A stretch of 64,000 nt of DNA, taken from NCBI RefSeq assembly GCF_002860355.1, contig NZ_NMWU01000015.1, positions 1 to 64,000 on the forward strand. The letters run 5' to 3'. Shown here one piece after another: positions 26,297 through 36,686 of the stretch. The DNA is from Bifidobacterium margollesii. Its GTDB lineage: Bacteria; Actinomycetota; Actinomycetes; Actinomycetales; Bifidobacteriaceae. Numbering within the stretch: position 1 is the first letter of the stretch; each line of letters starts with the position of its first letter. Position numbers and translations under genes: made by a program. The notes beneath the pieces are model-generated. The model was not told the origin of the DNA and ran no database searches. It worked only from the letters and a program-made list of their open reading frames with translations.

Positions 26297-28810
26297 CTAC
26301 AGCCAGGTGAACCACGATTCCACCGTGTAGTAGGCGATCGGATCGGCGGCCCGCAACGGCCCGATCTTGCCGGTCATGAACGTGCATGCCGCCGTCATGA
26401 ACAGGGTGAGCAGCGTGAGCGTCACCAGCAGCGTCAGAGCCATCCTCTCCGCTGCAGCCTGCTCCGTCGTGCCGCCGATCGCTTTGACGCTAGAAATCCC
26501 CGGCTGCTTGACGCCACCCGACGCGGGTAGGAACCGTCGCACCGCCATCCGTTCTCCGAGCGAGGGCATCGCCAGAATCGAGGCGAAGGTGAACAGCCAC
26601 GCGAAATCGCCCACATATCGCCAATCCATGCCGCCCTTGTAACTGACGAACGCCAGTTCGAGCAAACCGAGGCCGGCCAGCGTGCAGGCCATGCCCCACA
26701 TGCGGTGGCGCGTCAACGTCCTGCGGAGCCACGGCAGTGTGAACACCAGCAGGCAGATCGGGGCGAACCACAGGAATCCGCACAGCAGCCGCTCATGATA
26801 CTGCCACGTATTCAGCGGTGTCGTCGGTACGGCCAGCCATGGGAATCGGTCGATCACCCGCGGCGGAATGAACAGGTAGTAGCTTACGATCTGCCCGAAC
26901 ACGTCCAGCGGTTCGCGATATCGATTGAGATCGGTGACGGTGAGCTGCTTGTCGTTGCCGAAATCCAGAAACGAGCCGAACCGCCAGAAGTTGTAGTACA
27001 GCAGCCCGGCGAACACGGCGACGGCCGGCAGGATCGCCGCGAGGTCGCGCCTCCAGCTCGACAGCGCGTTCGGCGGCGAGGCTTCGCCGTCGACGGCGAG
27101 CATGCGGCTTCGCCATCGGGAGGGCAGCAGCGGGCGCAGGAAGCCTAGAATCAGGCCGGATCGTATTTCGTCGGCGAAGATCGGCAGGAACAGTACGGCC
27201 ACGGCGATGAACGTGGCCCTGCATCCCAGCGTGGAGGCCACGCACAACGAGCCGAAGGCGAGATGCGGTTTGGAAAGCCTGATCGTCGTCGGACGTGGTG
27301 CGCCGGGGATGTCCTGTCGGCCGTCCTCGGTGTCCAGCCATACGTCGTCCGCGGTCCATAGGCGCCATCGTTTGCGGTCCGCGTCCCACGCCCGTCGTGC
27401 ACCCAGCCACAGCCACAGGCCCAGCGCCGACATCATCAGCGCGGCGGTGAGCGGCACCTCGTAGAACGTGCCGCGTATGCACAGGAACCAGATATCGGAT
27501 CCGGTGAGGAACGCGATGAGTGCCAGCACCGTCATGCCCACGCTGGTATGGGGGAAGTTCCGGGCGAACAGTCGTATGACCAGCAGGGATCCGAACACCA
27601 CGAACCCCACCGAGAACAGCGCCGCCGCCACCGAGGCGGGAAGCCAGGCGCCGCCGCTCACCCACAGCGAGGTGATCAGCTGATAGGGCATGAACACCAG
27701 TATCGCCGGCACTACGCCGAAATACGAATACCAGTGTCCGTTGAAGAACACATGATCCCAGTAGATATCGTCCACACCTTGGGAGAGCAGCTGGTTCCTC
27801 ACGTTCACGTCATACGGGTTCGACGCTTCGACGAGCTCCTTCGGCACCGGCAGATCCAGCCACGGTCGGCCGTGCAGCAGCGAGTCGGCCATCTGCGCAT
27901 ACTGGTTGAAATCGTAGGTGTACGAATATGGCTGGTGCGACCATTGCGGCCCCTGCCAGATCGACTGCCAGATCGCATGACCGAAGTAGATGGCCAACGG
28001 CACGCACGCCACGGCGAAGGCCATGCGCTGCGCGCGGTCCGCCGTGTTCAGCTCCATGCGGTACAGCGCGGATCGGGGGCGCAGCACGAACAGCATCGCC
28101 GCGATGCCGATCATCACGCCCAGCCTCAGCCAATCGATGCGGAACGGGGGAGCGGCGTTGACGTCCAACCGGTCGAAGGCGAACTGAACCCCCGTGGTCT
28201 CCTGCACCCAAAGGCGTATGGACGAGACCGAACGGCCTCCGTCATCGGTGCGGTTGCGAAGATACGTGGTGGCGTCAATGCTTCGATGCGCCACGTTCTC
28301 GACGCCGGTATGCCATGCGTCGGTTTCGCTCCCGGCGTTCGGGACGGTGCGGGTGTCGAGGCGCAGATGCAGGGCGCCGATGAACGGATGACCCTCTCCC
28401 TGCAGCAACGCATCGTCTGCTGTGGCGTCGCCGGACCGCCAGCGGATCGTCGCCACCGGTGAATCGATGCCGTCGATCTCGATGTACGCCTGCGTGGGAT
28501 CGTCGATCAGCAGCACGCCATCGCCGTTGCGCTCAAGCCCCTTGCCGAGCCTGACCGTGGTGTGCGCCGGAGCGTCGGGAATGCTCAGCGTGGTCCAGAA
28601 CGGAAGGTTGAACGCCACCGACTCCAACAGCACGATGATCAGGGCGGCGATTCCGACGAACCGCCACGGGCCGTTCCCTCTTCCTGACCGTGGTGTTCGT
28701 CGTCGTGCGGCGTCGAAGCGCTTCCGGGCGGTTCCGACGTTCCTCGATGGTTCACGCAGTTTCACCGTTTCATTGTAGAAAGCCCGCAGGAAAGGAGCGT
28801 TCGGCGGCAT
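26297..28810 (-). CDS. Large polytopic membrane protein, GT-C glycosyltransferase-like
   Basis: Up to 837 residues: a cytoplasmic basic N-terminus, one membrane segment (about 50-70), an extracytoplasmic beta-rich stretch of ~150 residues (THTTVRLGKGLERNG...), then ten or more further membrane segments. The overall plan (first helix, large external loop, many helices) is like GT-C family lipid-linked-sugar transferases, but I see no certain catalytic signature. Two starts are possible: ATG 28810 after GAGG, or GTG 28765, which lies six bases after a TACAAT (minus strand, 28777-28772) and would be leaderless, giving 822 residues. The gene stands alone, back to back with the riboflavin operon. 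Role in surface glycan assembly is inferred. Confidence 0.75.
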   Translation of the reverse strand: MPPNAPFLRAFYNETVKLREPSRNVGTARKRFDAARRRTPRSGRGNGPWRFVGIAALIIVLLESVAFNLPFWTTLSIPDAPAHTTVRLGKGLERNGDGVLLIDDPTQAYIEIDGIDSPVATIRWRSGDATADDALLQGEGHPFIGALHLRLDTRTVPNAGSETDAWHTGVENVAHRSIDATTYLRNRTDDGGRSVSSIRLWVQETTGVQFAFDRLDVNAAPPFRIDWLRLGVMIGIAAMLFVLRPRSALYRMELNTADRAQRMAFAVACVPLAIYFGHAIWQSIWQGPQWSHQPYSYTYDFNQYAQMADSLLHGRPWLDLPVPKELVEASNPYDVNVRNQLLSQGVDDIYWDHVFFNGHWYSYFGVVPAILVFMPYQLITSLWVSGGAWLPASVAAALFSVGFVVFGSLLVIRLFARNFPHTSVGMTVLALIAFLTGSDIWFLCIRGTFYEVPLTAALMMSALGLWLWLGARRAWDADRKRWRLWTADDVWLDTEDGRQDIPGAPRPTTIRLSKPHLAFGSLCVASTLGCRATFIAVAVLFLPIFADEIRSGLILGFLRPLLPSRWRSRMLAVDGEASPPNALSSWRRDLAAILPAVAVFAGLLYYNFWRFGSFLDFGNDKQLTVTDLNRYREPLDVFGQIVSYYLFIPPRVIDRFPWLAVPTTPLNTWQYHERLLCGFLWFAPICLLVFTLPWLRRTLTRHRMWGMACTLAGLGLLELAFVSYKGGMDWRYVGDFAWLFTFASILAMPSLGERMAVRRFLPASGGVKQPGISSVKAIGGTTEQAAAERMALTLLVTLTLLTLFMTAACTFMTGKIGPLRAADPIAYYTVESWFTWL

Positions 28811-28866
28811 CGCCTCGCATTGTCGGCCATATGAGGTTCAATGATGGTCGATAATCGAATACGCAT

Positions 28867-29012
28867 CTTCAGGGCAGGGTGAAATTCCCGATCGGCGGTA
28901 TAGTCCGCGAGCATTCGAGTCGGCACGTCAGTGCCGTGGGAGTGTGGGAGCGCAAGCGCTCGTGAGCCGGTGAGATTCCGGTACCGACAGTTACAGTCTG
29001 GATGAAAGAAGC
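28867..29012 (+). promoter_or_regulatory. FMN riboswitch (RFN element) controlling the rib operon
   Basis: The block holds CAGGGCAGGGTGAAATTCCC, ATCGGCGGTATAGTCCGCGA, a variable hairpin, GAGCCGGTGAGATTCCGGTA and AGTCTGGATGAAAGAAG, all RFN core pieces in order. It is followed by an intrinsic terminator at 29054-29085, so FMN binding probably stops transcription before ribD. Confidence 0.95.
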
Positions 29013-29053
29013 ATGCGGCGGCGTACGCATACCCGTCGTGGCCATAACGCAGA

Positions 29054-29085
29054 CCCTGGATTCCGTATGGAGTTCGGGGCTTTTT
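29054..29085 (+). terminator. Intrinsic terminator of the rib riboswitch
   Basis: CCCTGGATTCC pairs along its full 11 bases, with several G-U pairs, to GGAGTTCGGGG across a GTAT loop and is followed by CTTTTT. It lies between aptamer and ribD, as expected for an expression platform. The wobble-rich stem would be easy to disrupt in the ligand-free state. Confidence 0.8.
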
Positions 29086-29221
29086 CGTATAGGGTCGCCA
29101 CGGCACGGCAGCGCATGGCGTGGCGACGCATACGGGTGTGGCCAGGTCATGCGGGGTTGCATCGTATGCGGCGCTCAGCCACGAATCCCTGGACATGCTC
29201 TATCGCGTCGAAAGGGGAACC

Positions 29222-30355
29222 GTGGACGATAGGGAATACATGTCCGTGGCGTTGGACCACGCGAAGCGAGGATTGGGCAAGGTCAATCCCAATCCGCTGG
29301 TGGGTGCCGTCATCGTGCGTGACGGGCGGATCATCGCCACCGGCCATCATGACCATTTCGGCGGCTGGCATGCCGAACGCGACGCATTGGAATCCGCGAA
29401 GCGGCAGGGCGTATCGGTGCGCGGCGCGACCATCTACGTCACTTTGGAGCCGTGCTGCCATCAGGGCAAGCAGCCGCCGTGCACGCAGGCGCTGATCGAC
29501 GCGGGAATATCCCGTGTGGTCGTCGGTTCCGCCGATCCGAATCCGCTGGTCGCCGGCAAGGGCATACGGCAGTTGCGGCAGGCCGGCATCGCCGTGACCG
29601 AAGACGTACTCCGCGCCGAATGCGATGCGATGAACGAGATCTTCCTGCACTACATCGTCGACCGCCGACCGTTCGTACTGCTCAAATACGCGATGACGCT
29701 GGACGGCAGGATCGCCACGGCGAGCGGCGCCTCCCGATGGATCACGGGGGAGCCGTCTCGACGTCGGGTTCACGAGGACCGCAACCGGTTCGCCGCCATC
29801 ATGGTCGGCGTGGGTACCGTGCTCGCCGACGATCCGCGGCTCACCTGCCGGATCGAACACGGTCACGACCCCATTCGCATCATCTGCGACGGCGGGATGC
29901 GTACCCCCTTGGACTCGGTGGTGGTGACCACGGCCCGTGACACGCCTACGATCATCGTCACCAACCCGTTCGACGAGCATGACGAGGGTGTCGCCGAACG
30001 AGTGGGACGGTATCGGGACGCCGGATGCGAGGTGCTGCCGGTTCAGACCGCGGACGACGGTCATCCGAGTCTGCCAGCGTTGATGGAACTGCTCGGAGCC
30101 CGCGGCATCGACAGCGTGATGATCGAAGGCGGGGCCACGTTGGCATGGTCCGCCCTGCGCTCCCATGTGGTCGACAAGATCGACGCCTATATCGCGCCGA
30201 AGCTGTTCGGCGGCGAATCGGCGCCGTCCCCGGTGGGCGGAGAGGGCGTGAACACGCCCGACGACTGTTTCCACGTCACCGATCCGCAGGTGATCCGTCT
30301 GGGCGATGACGTGCTGATCGAAGGGGGTGTCTCGTATGTTCACCGGAATCGTTGA
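29222..30355 (+). CDS. ribD: Bifunctional riboflavin deaminase/reductase RibD
   Basis: 377 residues from GTG 29222 (AAGGGGAA upstream). The N-terminal cytidine-deaminase-like domain has the zinc site GGWHAERDALE and EPCCHQGKQPPC. The C-terminal reductase domain has LKYAMTLDGRIAT, SGASRWITG and MIEGGATLAWS. It carries out the second and third steps from the GTP cyclohydrolase product. The frame is open from 29120, but the extra part overlaps the leader and lacks homology. It is the first gene after the FMN riboswitch and overlaps ribE by 20 bases. Confidence 0.95.
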   Translation: MDDREYMSVALDHAKRGLGKVNPNPLVGAVIVRDGRIIATGHHDHFGGWHAERDALESAKRQGVSVRGATIYVTLEPCCHQGKQPPCTQALIDAGISRVVVGSADPNPLVAGKGIRQLRQAGIAVTEDVLRAECDAMNEIFLHYIVDRRPFVLLKYAMTLDGRIATASGASRWITGEPSRRRVHEDRNRFAAIMVGVGTVLADDPRLTCRIEHGHDPIRIICDGGMRTPLDSVVVTTARDTPTIIVTNPFDEHDEGVAERVGRYRDAGCEVLPVQTADDGHPSLPALMELLGARGIDSVMIEGGATLAWSALRSHVVDKIDAYIAPKLFGGESAPSPVGGEGVNTPDDCFHVTDPQVIRLGDDVLIEGGVSYVHRNR

Positions 30356-31043
30356 GGATCTCGGCACGGTCACGCAGCTGGTCCGCGGTGCCGATTTCGC
30401 CCGGCTTTCCGTCGCGTCCGACGTGGTGGTCACCGACCGCACCCGCATCGGGGAAAGCATCGCGGTCAACGGGGTATGCCTGACGGTCACCGGCATCCAT
30501 GATTCGACGTTCACCGCCGACGTGATGCACGAGACGCTGCGCCGATCAAGTCTGGGAACGCTGCGCCGGGGCAGCCGCGTCGATGTGGAGCGGGCGATGC
30601 CCGCGGACGGAAGGTTCTCCGGTCATCTCGTCTCCGGACACATCGACGGCACCGGCGAGATCGAATCGATCCGACGCGACGGCATCGCCACCGTATACAC
30701 GATCCGGGCTCCCCGGACATTGCTGCGATTCATCGCGGAGAAGGGGTCGATCGCCGTGGAGGGGATCAGTTTGACGGTGACGTTCGCCGACGACAATGCA
30801 TTCGGCGTGTCGATCATTCCGCACACCGCCGATCACACGGTGCTGCCCGAACGCCGGGTGGGAGACATCGTCAACCTCGAGGTCGATCCCGTCGCCAGAT
30901 ATGTGGCCCGGCTCATGGCGATGGACGGGCACAACGACGGGCACGACGAAGGAACGGCGGACGGGAAGCCGGGCGGTGCCGGTGCCGGTGGGACGGCAGC
31001 CTCCCCGCTGACACGGAACTTCCTGATCGAGCACGGTTTCTAA
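30336..31043 (+). CDS. ribE: Riboflavin synthase alpha subunit
   Basis: 235 residues from ATG 30336, preceded by AAGGGGG. Two lumazine-binding repeats are visible: MFTGIVEDLGTV ... VNGVCLTV in the first and HLVSGHIDGTG ... EGISLTVT in the second. It dismutates two 6,7-dimethyl-8-ribityllumazines to riboflavin. After the second repeat there is a Gly/His/Asp-rich linker (HNDGHDEGTADGKPGGAG) and a short tail, an atypical extension of about 35 residues. The start overlaps the ribD end. Confidence 0.95.
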   Translation: MFTGIVEDLGTVTQLVRGADFARLSVASDVVVTDRTRIGESIAVNGVCLTVTGIHDSTFTADVMHETLRRSSLGTLRRGSRVDVERAMPADGRFSGHLVSGHIDGTGEIESIRRDGIATVYTIRAPRTLLRFIAEKGSIAVEGISLTVTFADDNAFGVSIIPHTADHTVLPERRVGDIVNLEVDPVARYVARLMAMDGHNDGHDEGTADGKPGGAGAGGTAASPLTRNFLIEHGF

Positions 31044-31162
31044 CCGGCCGGTTCTCGCAACGGCAGGCAGGACGCCGGACGAACCGCGATCAGCGGACTT
31101 CGATCAATGCAACATCAACAATCAGCACATCAGTAATCAGCACATCAACAAGGAACGATCAC

Positions 31163-32488
31163 ATGAATATGTCCATGAACATTATGAGCGGCGGGCCCGA
31201 AGACGGTGCGCCGGCCGAACGCCGGGAAGAACGCCATGCCGGCGACCCCGTGGAGCGGGCCATCCGGGACATCGCAGCCGGACGCATCGTGGTGGTGGCC
31301 GACGACGAAAGCCGTGAGAACGAAGGCGATCTCATCTGCGCGGCACGATTCGCCACGCCGAGGAACATCGCCTTCATGGCCAGCGAGGGGCGTGGACTGA
31401 TCTGCACGCCGATGAGCGCGAAACTGGCCGAACGGCTGGAGTTGCCGGCGATGTGCGCCACGAACACCGACAACCACCATACCGCGTTCACCGTATCCAT
31501 CGATCATATCGCCACATCCACCGGCATCAGCGCCCGCGACCGTTCCGTCACCGCCATGGCATGCGTGGATCCGCAGACGAAACCGGAGGATTTCCGACGT
31601 CCCGGGCACATGTTCCCGCTGGTGGCGAGGCCGGGCGGCGTGCTTGAACGCAACGGACATACCGAGGCGACCGTCGATCTGGCCCGACTGGCCGGACTCG
31701 AACCGTGCGGACTGTGCTGCGAGATGATGAAACGGGACGGCACCATGATGCGGCGAGACGACCTCAAGGCGTTCGCCGAGGAGCATGAGCTGGCGTACAT
31801 CACCATCGCGCAGCTGCAGGAATACCGGCGTACGCACGAATTCCCCCGCACCGTGCGTCGGGTGGCACGGGTGTCGCTGCCCAGCGAGTACGGGATGTTC
31901 ACCATGGTCGGCTACGAGTCCGAAAACGGCGGCGAGCATGTGGCGCTGGTGATGGGCGACGATCTGCTCGCGGCGATGGACGACGAGGCACCCCTCCCGG
32001 ACTCCGAACCCGTGCTGTGCCGGGTACACTCCCAGTGCCTCACCGGCGATGTTTTCGGATCCCGCCGCTGCGATTGCGGGCCGCAGTTGCACGAGGCCAT
32101 GCGTCGCATAGCCGAACGGGGCAGGGGCGTGCTGCTGTATCTCAGCCAGGAAGGGCGGGGCATCGGCCTGCTGAACAAGCTTCGCACCTATGAGCTTCAG
32201 GAACAGGGCTTCGACACCCTCGACGCGAATCTGCGACTCGGATTCCCCGCCGACCTGCGCGAATACCACACGGCCGCGGCCATTCTGCGTGATCTCGGCG
32301 TGCATGCCATCGACCTGATGACCAACAACCCCGACAAGATCGACCAGCTGCGCCACGCCGGCATCACCGTGGCCAGCCGCGTGCCGATCATCATCGCGGC
32401 GAACGAATTCGACGCGAATTACCTGTCAACCAAACAACAACGCATGGGACACCTGCTGGGCGTCCCGGCAAAGGAGGAACGATCATGA
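31163..32488 (+). CDS. ribBA: Bifunctional RibBA: DHBP synthase and GTP cyclohydrolase II
   Basis: 441 residues. The N-terminal DHBP synthase part has [25 protein letters not shown] and [19 protein letters not shown]. The C-terminal GTP cyclohydrolase II part has the zinc site [15 protein letters not shown] and [17 protein letters not shown]. It supplies both the ribulose-5-phosphate-derived and the GTP-derived precursors. AAGGAA precedes ATG 31163. The 119-base gap before it contains short ATCAGCACATCA repeats. ATGA overlap with ribH indicates coupled translation. Confidence 0.96.
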   Translation: MNMSMNIMSGGPEDGAPAERREERHAGDPVERAIRDIAAGRIVVVADDESRENEGDLICAARFATPRNIAFMASEGRGLICTPMSAKLAERLELPAMCATNTDNHHTAFTVSIDHIATSTGISARDRSVTAMACVDPQTKPEDFRRPGHMFPLVARPGGVLERNGHTEATVDLARLAGLEPCGLCCEMMKRDGTMMRRDDLKAFAEEHELAYITIAQLQEYRRTHEFPRTVRRVARVSLPSEYGMFTMVGYESENGGEHVALVMGDDLLAAMDDEAPLPDSEPVLCRVHSQCLTGDVFGSRRCDCGPQLHEAMRRIAERGRGVLLYLSQEGRGIGLLNKLRTYELQEQGFDTLDANLRLGFPADLREYHTAAAILRDLGVHAIDLMTNNPDKIDQLRHAGITVASRVPIIIAANEFDANYLSTKQQRMGHLLGVPAKEERS

Positions 32489-32985
32489 CCGTATTCGAAG
32501 GAAAGCTCGTCGCCGAATCGACCGGCAGCGAAGGCGCGGCGCGTCCGATCCGCGTGGGCATCGTGGTCGCGCGATTCAACGAGTTCATCACGTCGAAGCT
32601 GCTGTCCGGCGCGCAGGACGGTCTGCGCCGTCACGGCGTGGACGACGAGAACATCGACGTGGCCTGGGTGCCCGGCTCGTTCGAGATCCCGATCGCGGCC
32701 AAGCGCATGACGGCCACCGGCCGCTACGATGCGGTGATCTGCCTTGGTGCGATCATCCGCGGCTCCACCTCCCATTACGACCTCGTGTGCAACGAAACCG
32801 CCAAGGGCATCGCCCAGGTCTCCCTGAACTCCGACGTGCCGGTGCTGTTCGGCGTGATCACCACCGAGAACATCGAGCAGGCGATCGAACGCGCCGGCAC
32901 CAAGGCCGGCAACAAGGGATTCGACTGCGCCCTCGGCGCGATCGAGATGATCAACGTGCTGCGGTCGATCAGCGAAGGACGCTGA
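32485..32985 (+). CDS. ribH: 6,7-dimethyl-8-ribityllumazine synthase
   Basis: 166 residues, usual size. It shows [49 protein letters not shown] and [15 protein letters not shown], the substrate-binding loops of the family. It joins the RibD- and RibB-derived products to form lumazine. GGAGGAA lies before the ATG, which overlaps the ribBA stop. Last gene of a complete rib operon. Confidence 0.97.
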   Translation: MTVFEGKLVAESTGSEGAARPIRVGIVVARFNEFITSKLLSGAQDGLRRHGVDDENIDVAWVPGSFEIPIAAKRMTATGRYDAVICLGAIIRGSTSHYDLVCNETAKGIAQVSLNSDVPVLFGVITTENIEQAIERAGTKAGNKGFDCALGAIEMINVLRSISEGR

Positions 32986-32992
32986 CGGCATC

Positions 32993-33034
32993 CCCGCCGG
33001 TCGGTTCGTGCGGCGCCGACCGGCGGGCGGTGTT
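32993..33034 (+). terminator. Hairpin after the rib operon
   Basis: CCCGCCGGTCGG at 32993-33004 and CCGACCGGCGGG at 33016-33027 form a perfect 12-base stem with an 11-base loop. Only scattered T residues follow (GTGTTCTCTAT). Confidence 0.65.
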
Positions 33035-33089
33035 CTCTATAGGCGAGGAAACGCCGAGGTTGTCTGACTGGATTGTGACAATGAACGTT

Positions 33090-36000
33090 ATGTCGAAGTC
33101 TCCCTCCAACCAGCGCCATGACGGCGAGCAGCAGTCCCATCATCTCGATCGTCTGCGGGGGTTGGTGAGTGGACTCGCCGCTCGATTCGGCAGACCGAAG
33201 AAGCCATCGGACTCCATACGGACGTCCGATGGTCCCGCGAACGATCCCGGCACCCGCAGCGCGTTCGGTGACGCCCTGCACGTCGCCGCGGACGGCGATC
33301 TGGGCGTCGTCGAGGCGTTGACCCGCAATGCCCGGCCTCTCGGCCCGCTGACCAAACGCCATATCCTCGACGCCATGCCCGACGTTCCCGAAGGACTCGC
33401 CGTCGGCTGGGCGCAGTTCCCCGAAACCCGGGGCAAGGGCTTCACACTCGGCGTATTCCCCGACCGTAGACACTGCGCTCCGCTGGCGTTCGTGGACGAC
33501 AAGGGCCGCGTATTCGCCGGCGAGGACGTCAACCCCGACGTTCAGGATCTGGAACCGGTGTTCCTCTTCGCCAAGGAGGAGGAGATCCTGGTGATGAAGA
33601 GTCGTCTTGAAGGCCGCAGGGACGGCGGTGCGGAGGACGGCTACGAACACGCCCTGCAAGGCGGCATCGTCGGCCGGGACGACAACGGCGAGATGATGTG
33701 GCTGGCCTCATGGCTCAAATCCGACAACCGCTACACGCTGGAACAGCTTCGGCCCGAACTGCCAGTGGGGCTTAGAGCCGGACTCGAATACCGTGACGCG
33801 ATCGCCTCCGCGTTCTTCGCCGCCTACCTGCTGCCGCGGTTCAACGGCGTGCTCATCGGATTCGGCTCAGGCAACATCTTCCGTCGACTGCGCGGGGAGG
33901 CGCCGATCGGGGCGATCCGCCGCAGCGTCAAGGACACGATGCGCGCACGGGCCCACGGGCTGCGGGCCTCCGGGCTCGAAGACCACTTCGCCGACCTGAT
34001 GAACGAGGCCGGCGCCCTCGACAAAACCGAAGGACTGGAAGCCGTTCACGGCGCCGAGCCGCTCAAACTGTTCACCTCGCCGTTCTCCGGCGGATACTTC
34101 TTCGGCTGGGACTCCTCGCTTGAATTCCGCCCGGCGCTCACCGCACTGCGCATCGAAGGCAACCTCAACCGTTTCGCCGACGTCAGCCTATGGCTGGAAC
34201 GCAACGGCAGGATCGGCGCGAACCCCACCGAAGACAACGTGACCCACGCGCAGGCGGCTCAGCTCGATCGCGCCCTGCTGCTCAACCCGGCGCTCACCGC
34301 CCTGAAGCTGGAGGAGACACCCGGCAAGAGCTTCGATCCGGTGCATGACGACGGCACTCCGGCGCTCACCGCCATGGTGAACGTGGCCCGGCAGGCCGCG
34401 CAGCGCATCGCACAGGAGCATCCGGACCCGCTGAACGCCAGGAGCGACGGTTCCGCCGAATCGTCGGACTATGAGGGAGGCTCGGAATGGGTGTATCGGC
34501 AGACGCTCTCATCGCTGGTACGACGGCTTCGCCTGCCATACCGGTTCGACGCCGAATTCCGTTCGAATCTTGCCGATGGCAACGTGGCGATAGGCTTCAC
34601 CACGGCGGGAACCTCGATGATGCCGTCCACGCGATACGACGAACGGGAACGAACCTGGGTGGAGCTTTCCGACGCCGAACGCGCCTCGATGAGCACCGAC
34701 TACAATCTGCGCGTCGGTCTGATGATGGCGGCGCTCGCCTTCGGAGTGGACGACCATGTGCGCAAGGTGTCGCTGCACGTCGACTCCATCGGGCTCGAAG
34801 AGGCCGTGGACGAGCAGGATTCCGCGATTTCGCAGGCGATGGGTGAGGCGCTCAGCGCATTCGAACGCATCCGCACCGGCCGTGATCTCGGCGCAGGCGG
34901 AGGCAAGGCCGGCCCGAAGGACGGCGACGTGCACGGCAATCCCGCCGCGTTGACCGCCGGTCATGTGGAAGCGGGAGGCGCTACGGAAACCGCGGGTTCC
35001 GCGGAAGCGGTCGGATCGGTTGATCCGGATGCGACGGACACCGACGGAATCATGCGGGACCAGTCCGGCGACCGGTCAGCCGATCGGGCTGCCGGAGACC
35101 ATGCCTCCGCTGATCAGAAAGACATGGATGAAACGTTCCGTGAACTGATGAAAGGCGTCGATTTCGATGAGATGATGTTCGCTGATCCCGCGGCGGCCAA
35201 CACCTCACCGGAATTCTCCGACGCGGACGATGGCCTTGGCCCCGACGACGCGGATGATTCCGGGATGGCCGATATGGATGGCATGGCCGATATGGACTCC
35301 GATGATCAGGATGATCCCCTCGCCGCGCTACGCAGGAATCCCACCGTACGCAATCTCGTCACCGTCACCTTCGAACGGGACCGCTTCCTCGACATGATCC
35401 GCACCTGCGGACTGAATCGGCCCCAGCATATGTATCGTGCGTTCAACGCGGTGATGGATGTGGACGGCAACGGCGGGTTTAAGCCGATCACCGCCGATTT
35501 CGACATCCGTGACCACGCCTACTCGCCGCGCGGTTCCCAGGAGGAGCCCGAACTGAGCGGACAGCGGTTCCCGACGCGGGTCGCCCGGGTGCTGGGCGCC
35601 CGCGACGCTCTGGATCTCGCCATCCAACGCGCCGACGTGCTGCAGCGTGCCCTGAACGATTTCCATGGTCTCGCCGCCGACGAACGGGTGTCGTCGGTCG
35701 AACGGGCCGAACATGCCATGGACATCATCCGTCGCATCGGAGATCCCGAGCTTTCCTCGATCTCCTCGCAGGTCACCAGCGCACTGATCGACGGCAGGGA
35801 TACGCCGGACACGACCTTCGTGCTCGGCGATCATCTCGACGAGCAGCGGCTCAAGGCAAGGGACATGCTGTTCTCCGGTCAGCCGGCCAAGGCTATATCC
35901 ATGGCCGAAACGGCGGTGAGCGACATGGATCGCATGTTCTCCGGTGTGGATGGCGTGCCCCGATACTTCAACTCCTACGCGGAACGGGTGGTGTACAACC

Positions 36001-36656
36001 GGCTGTTCGCCACGCCGGACGAACGTACGGTGCTGGTTCCCGACAACCTCTTCTACGCGCATATGGAACTGGCCGACGTGCTTGCTCAGCTGGACGGCGC
36101 GAAGGCCGCATTGCCGCATCTCAACTCGATGGTGGCCTATGCGCCGGCGTATCCGCTTTCCCACCTGAAGATGGCCATCGCATTGGCCCGTACCGGTGAT
36201 TGGGAATCCGCCCGCGCGGCATGCCTCAACGCGCTGCGGGTGGCGCTGGACAGGGACGACGCCGCGTTCGCCTACTATCGTCTGGCCTATTCGGCGTGGA
36301 TGCGCGACGAGTTCGCAGTGGCCGCCGCCGCATACATCATGAGCGATCAGATCAGCTCGGGTGGCATGGGGCAGGTGGAGTCCGAGCTGGCCGAGCTGAT
36401 GGCCCGCGCCCGTTCGCAGTGCATCGCCATACCGCAGACCGTGGAGGAGGCGAGGGCCGTATTGCTCGACCAGGATCTGCCGGTGTGGCCGAACACGGAG
36501 GTCGCGGGGATCGTGAAGGACGCGGCCCGAGTCTGCGTCGACAACGCGCTGTTCGTGCCGGCCCGCACACTGTCGATGGCCGCGGCGCGCATGAAGGGCG
36601 ATGCGGATGGGCTGGACGCCATTCAGATCCAGTTCCTGCGCTCCCTCAACGCGTAG
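33090..36656 (+). CDS. Large TPR-like protein of unknown function
   Basis: 1188 residues from ATG 33090, which sits seven bases after GACAAT (33077-33082) and looks leaderless; ATG 33081 is an alternative. The first half is a globular region I do not recognise, with RPLGPLTKRHILDAMPDVPE, FSGGYFFGWDSSLEFRPALTA and a helical stretch. A low-complexity acidic region (about 620-750; ADMDGMADMDSDDQDD) separates it from a C-terminal half with helix pairs like tetratricopeptide repeats (MELADVLAQLDGAKAALPHL, SHLKMAIALARTGDWESARA). There is no signal peptide or membrane segment, suggesting a cytoplasmic scaffold. It resembles large conserved bifidobacterial proteins annotated only as hypothetical or TPR-containing. 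It stands alone between rib genes and ligA. Confidence 0.75.
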   Translation: MSKSPSNQRHDGEQQSHHLDRLRGLVSGLAARFGRPKKPSDSIRTSDGPANDPGTRSAFGDALHVAADGDLGVVEALTRNARPLGPLTKRHILDAMPDVPEGLAVGWAQFPETRGKGFTLGVFPDRRHCAPLAFVDDKGRVFAGEDVNPDVQDLEPVFLFAKEEEILVMKSRLEGRRDGGAEDGYEHALQGGIVGRDDNGEMMWLASWLKSDNRYTLEQLRPELPVGLRAGLEYRDAIASAFFAAYLLPRFNGVLIGFGSGNIFRRLRGEAPIGAIRRSVKDTMRARAHGLRASGLEDHFADLMNEAGALDKTEGLEAVHGAEPLKLFTSPFSGGYFFGWDSSLEFRPALTALRIEGNLNRFADVSLWLERNGRIGANPTEDNVTHAQAAQLDRALLLNPALTALKLEETPGKSFDPVHDDGTPALTAMVNVARQAAQRIAQEHPDPLNARSDGSAESSDYEGGSEWVYRQTLSSLVRRLRLPYRFDAEFRSNLADGNVAIGFTTAGTSMMPSTRYDERERTWVELSDAERASMSTDYNLRVGLMMAALAFGVDDHVRKVSLHVDSIGLEEAVDEQDSAISQAMGEALSAFERIRTGRDLGAGGGKAGPKDGDVHGNPAALTAGHVEAGGATETAGSAEAVGSVDPDATDTDGIMRDQSGDRSADRAAGDHASADQKDMDETFRELMKGVDFDEMMFADPAAANTSPEFSDADDGLGPDDADDSGMADMDGMADMDSDDQDDPLAALRRNPTVRNLVTVTFERDRFLDMIRTCGLNRPQHMYRAFNAVMDVDGNGGFKPITADFDIRDHAYSPRGSQEEPELSGQRFPTRVARVLGARDALDLAIQRADVLQRALNDFHGLAADERVSSVERAEHAMDIIRRIGDPELSSISSQVTSALIDGRDTPDTTFVLGDHLDEQRLKARDMLFSGQPAKAISMAETAVSDMDRMFSGVDGVPRYFNSYAERVVYNRLFATPDERTVLVPDNLFYAHMELADVLAQLDGAKAALPHLNSMVAYAPAYPLSHLKMAIALARTGDWESARAACLNALRVALDRDDAAFAYYRLAYSAWMRDEFAVAAAAYIMSDQISSGGMGQVESELAELMARARSQCIAIPQTVEEARAVLLDQDLPVWPNTEVAGIVKDAARVCVDNALFVPARTLSMAAARMKGDADGLDAIQIQFLRSLNA

Positions 36657-36686
36657 CATCCCGATGGTGCCTCTACAATGGCCATG

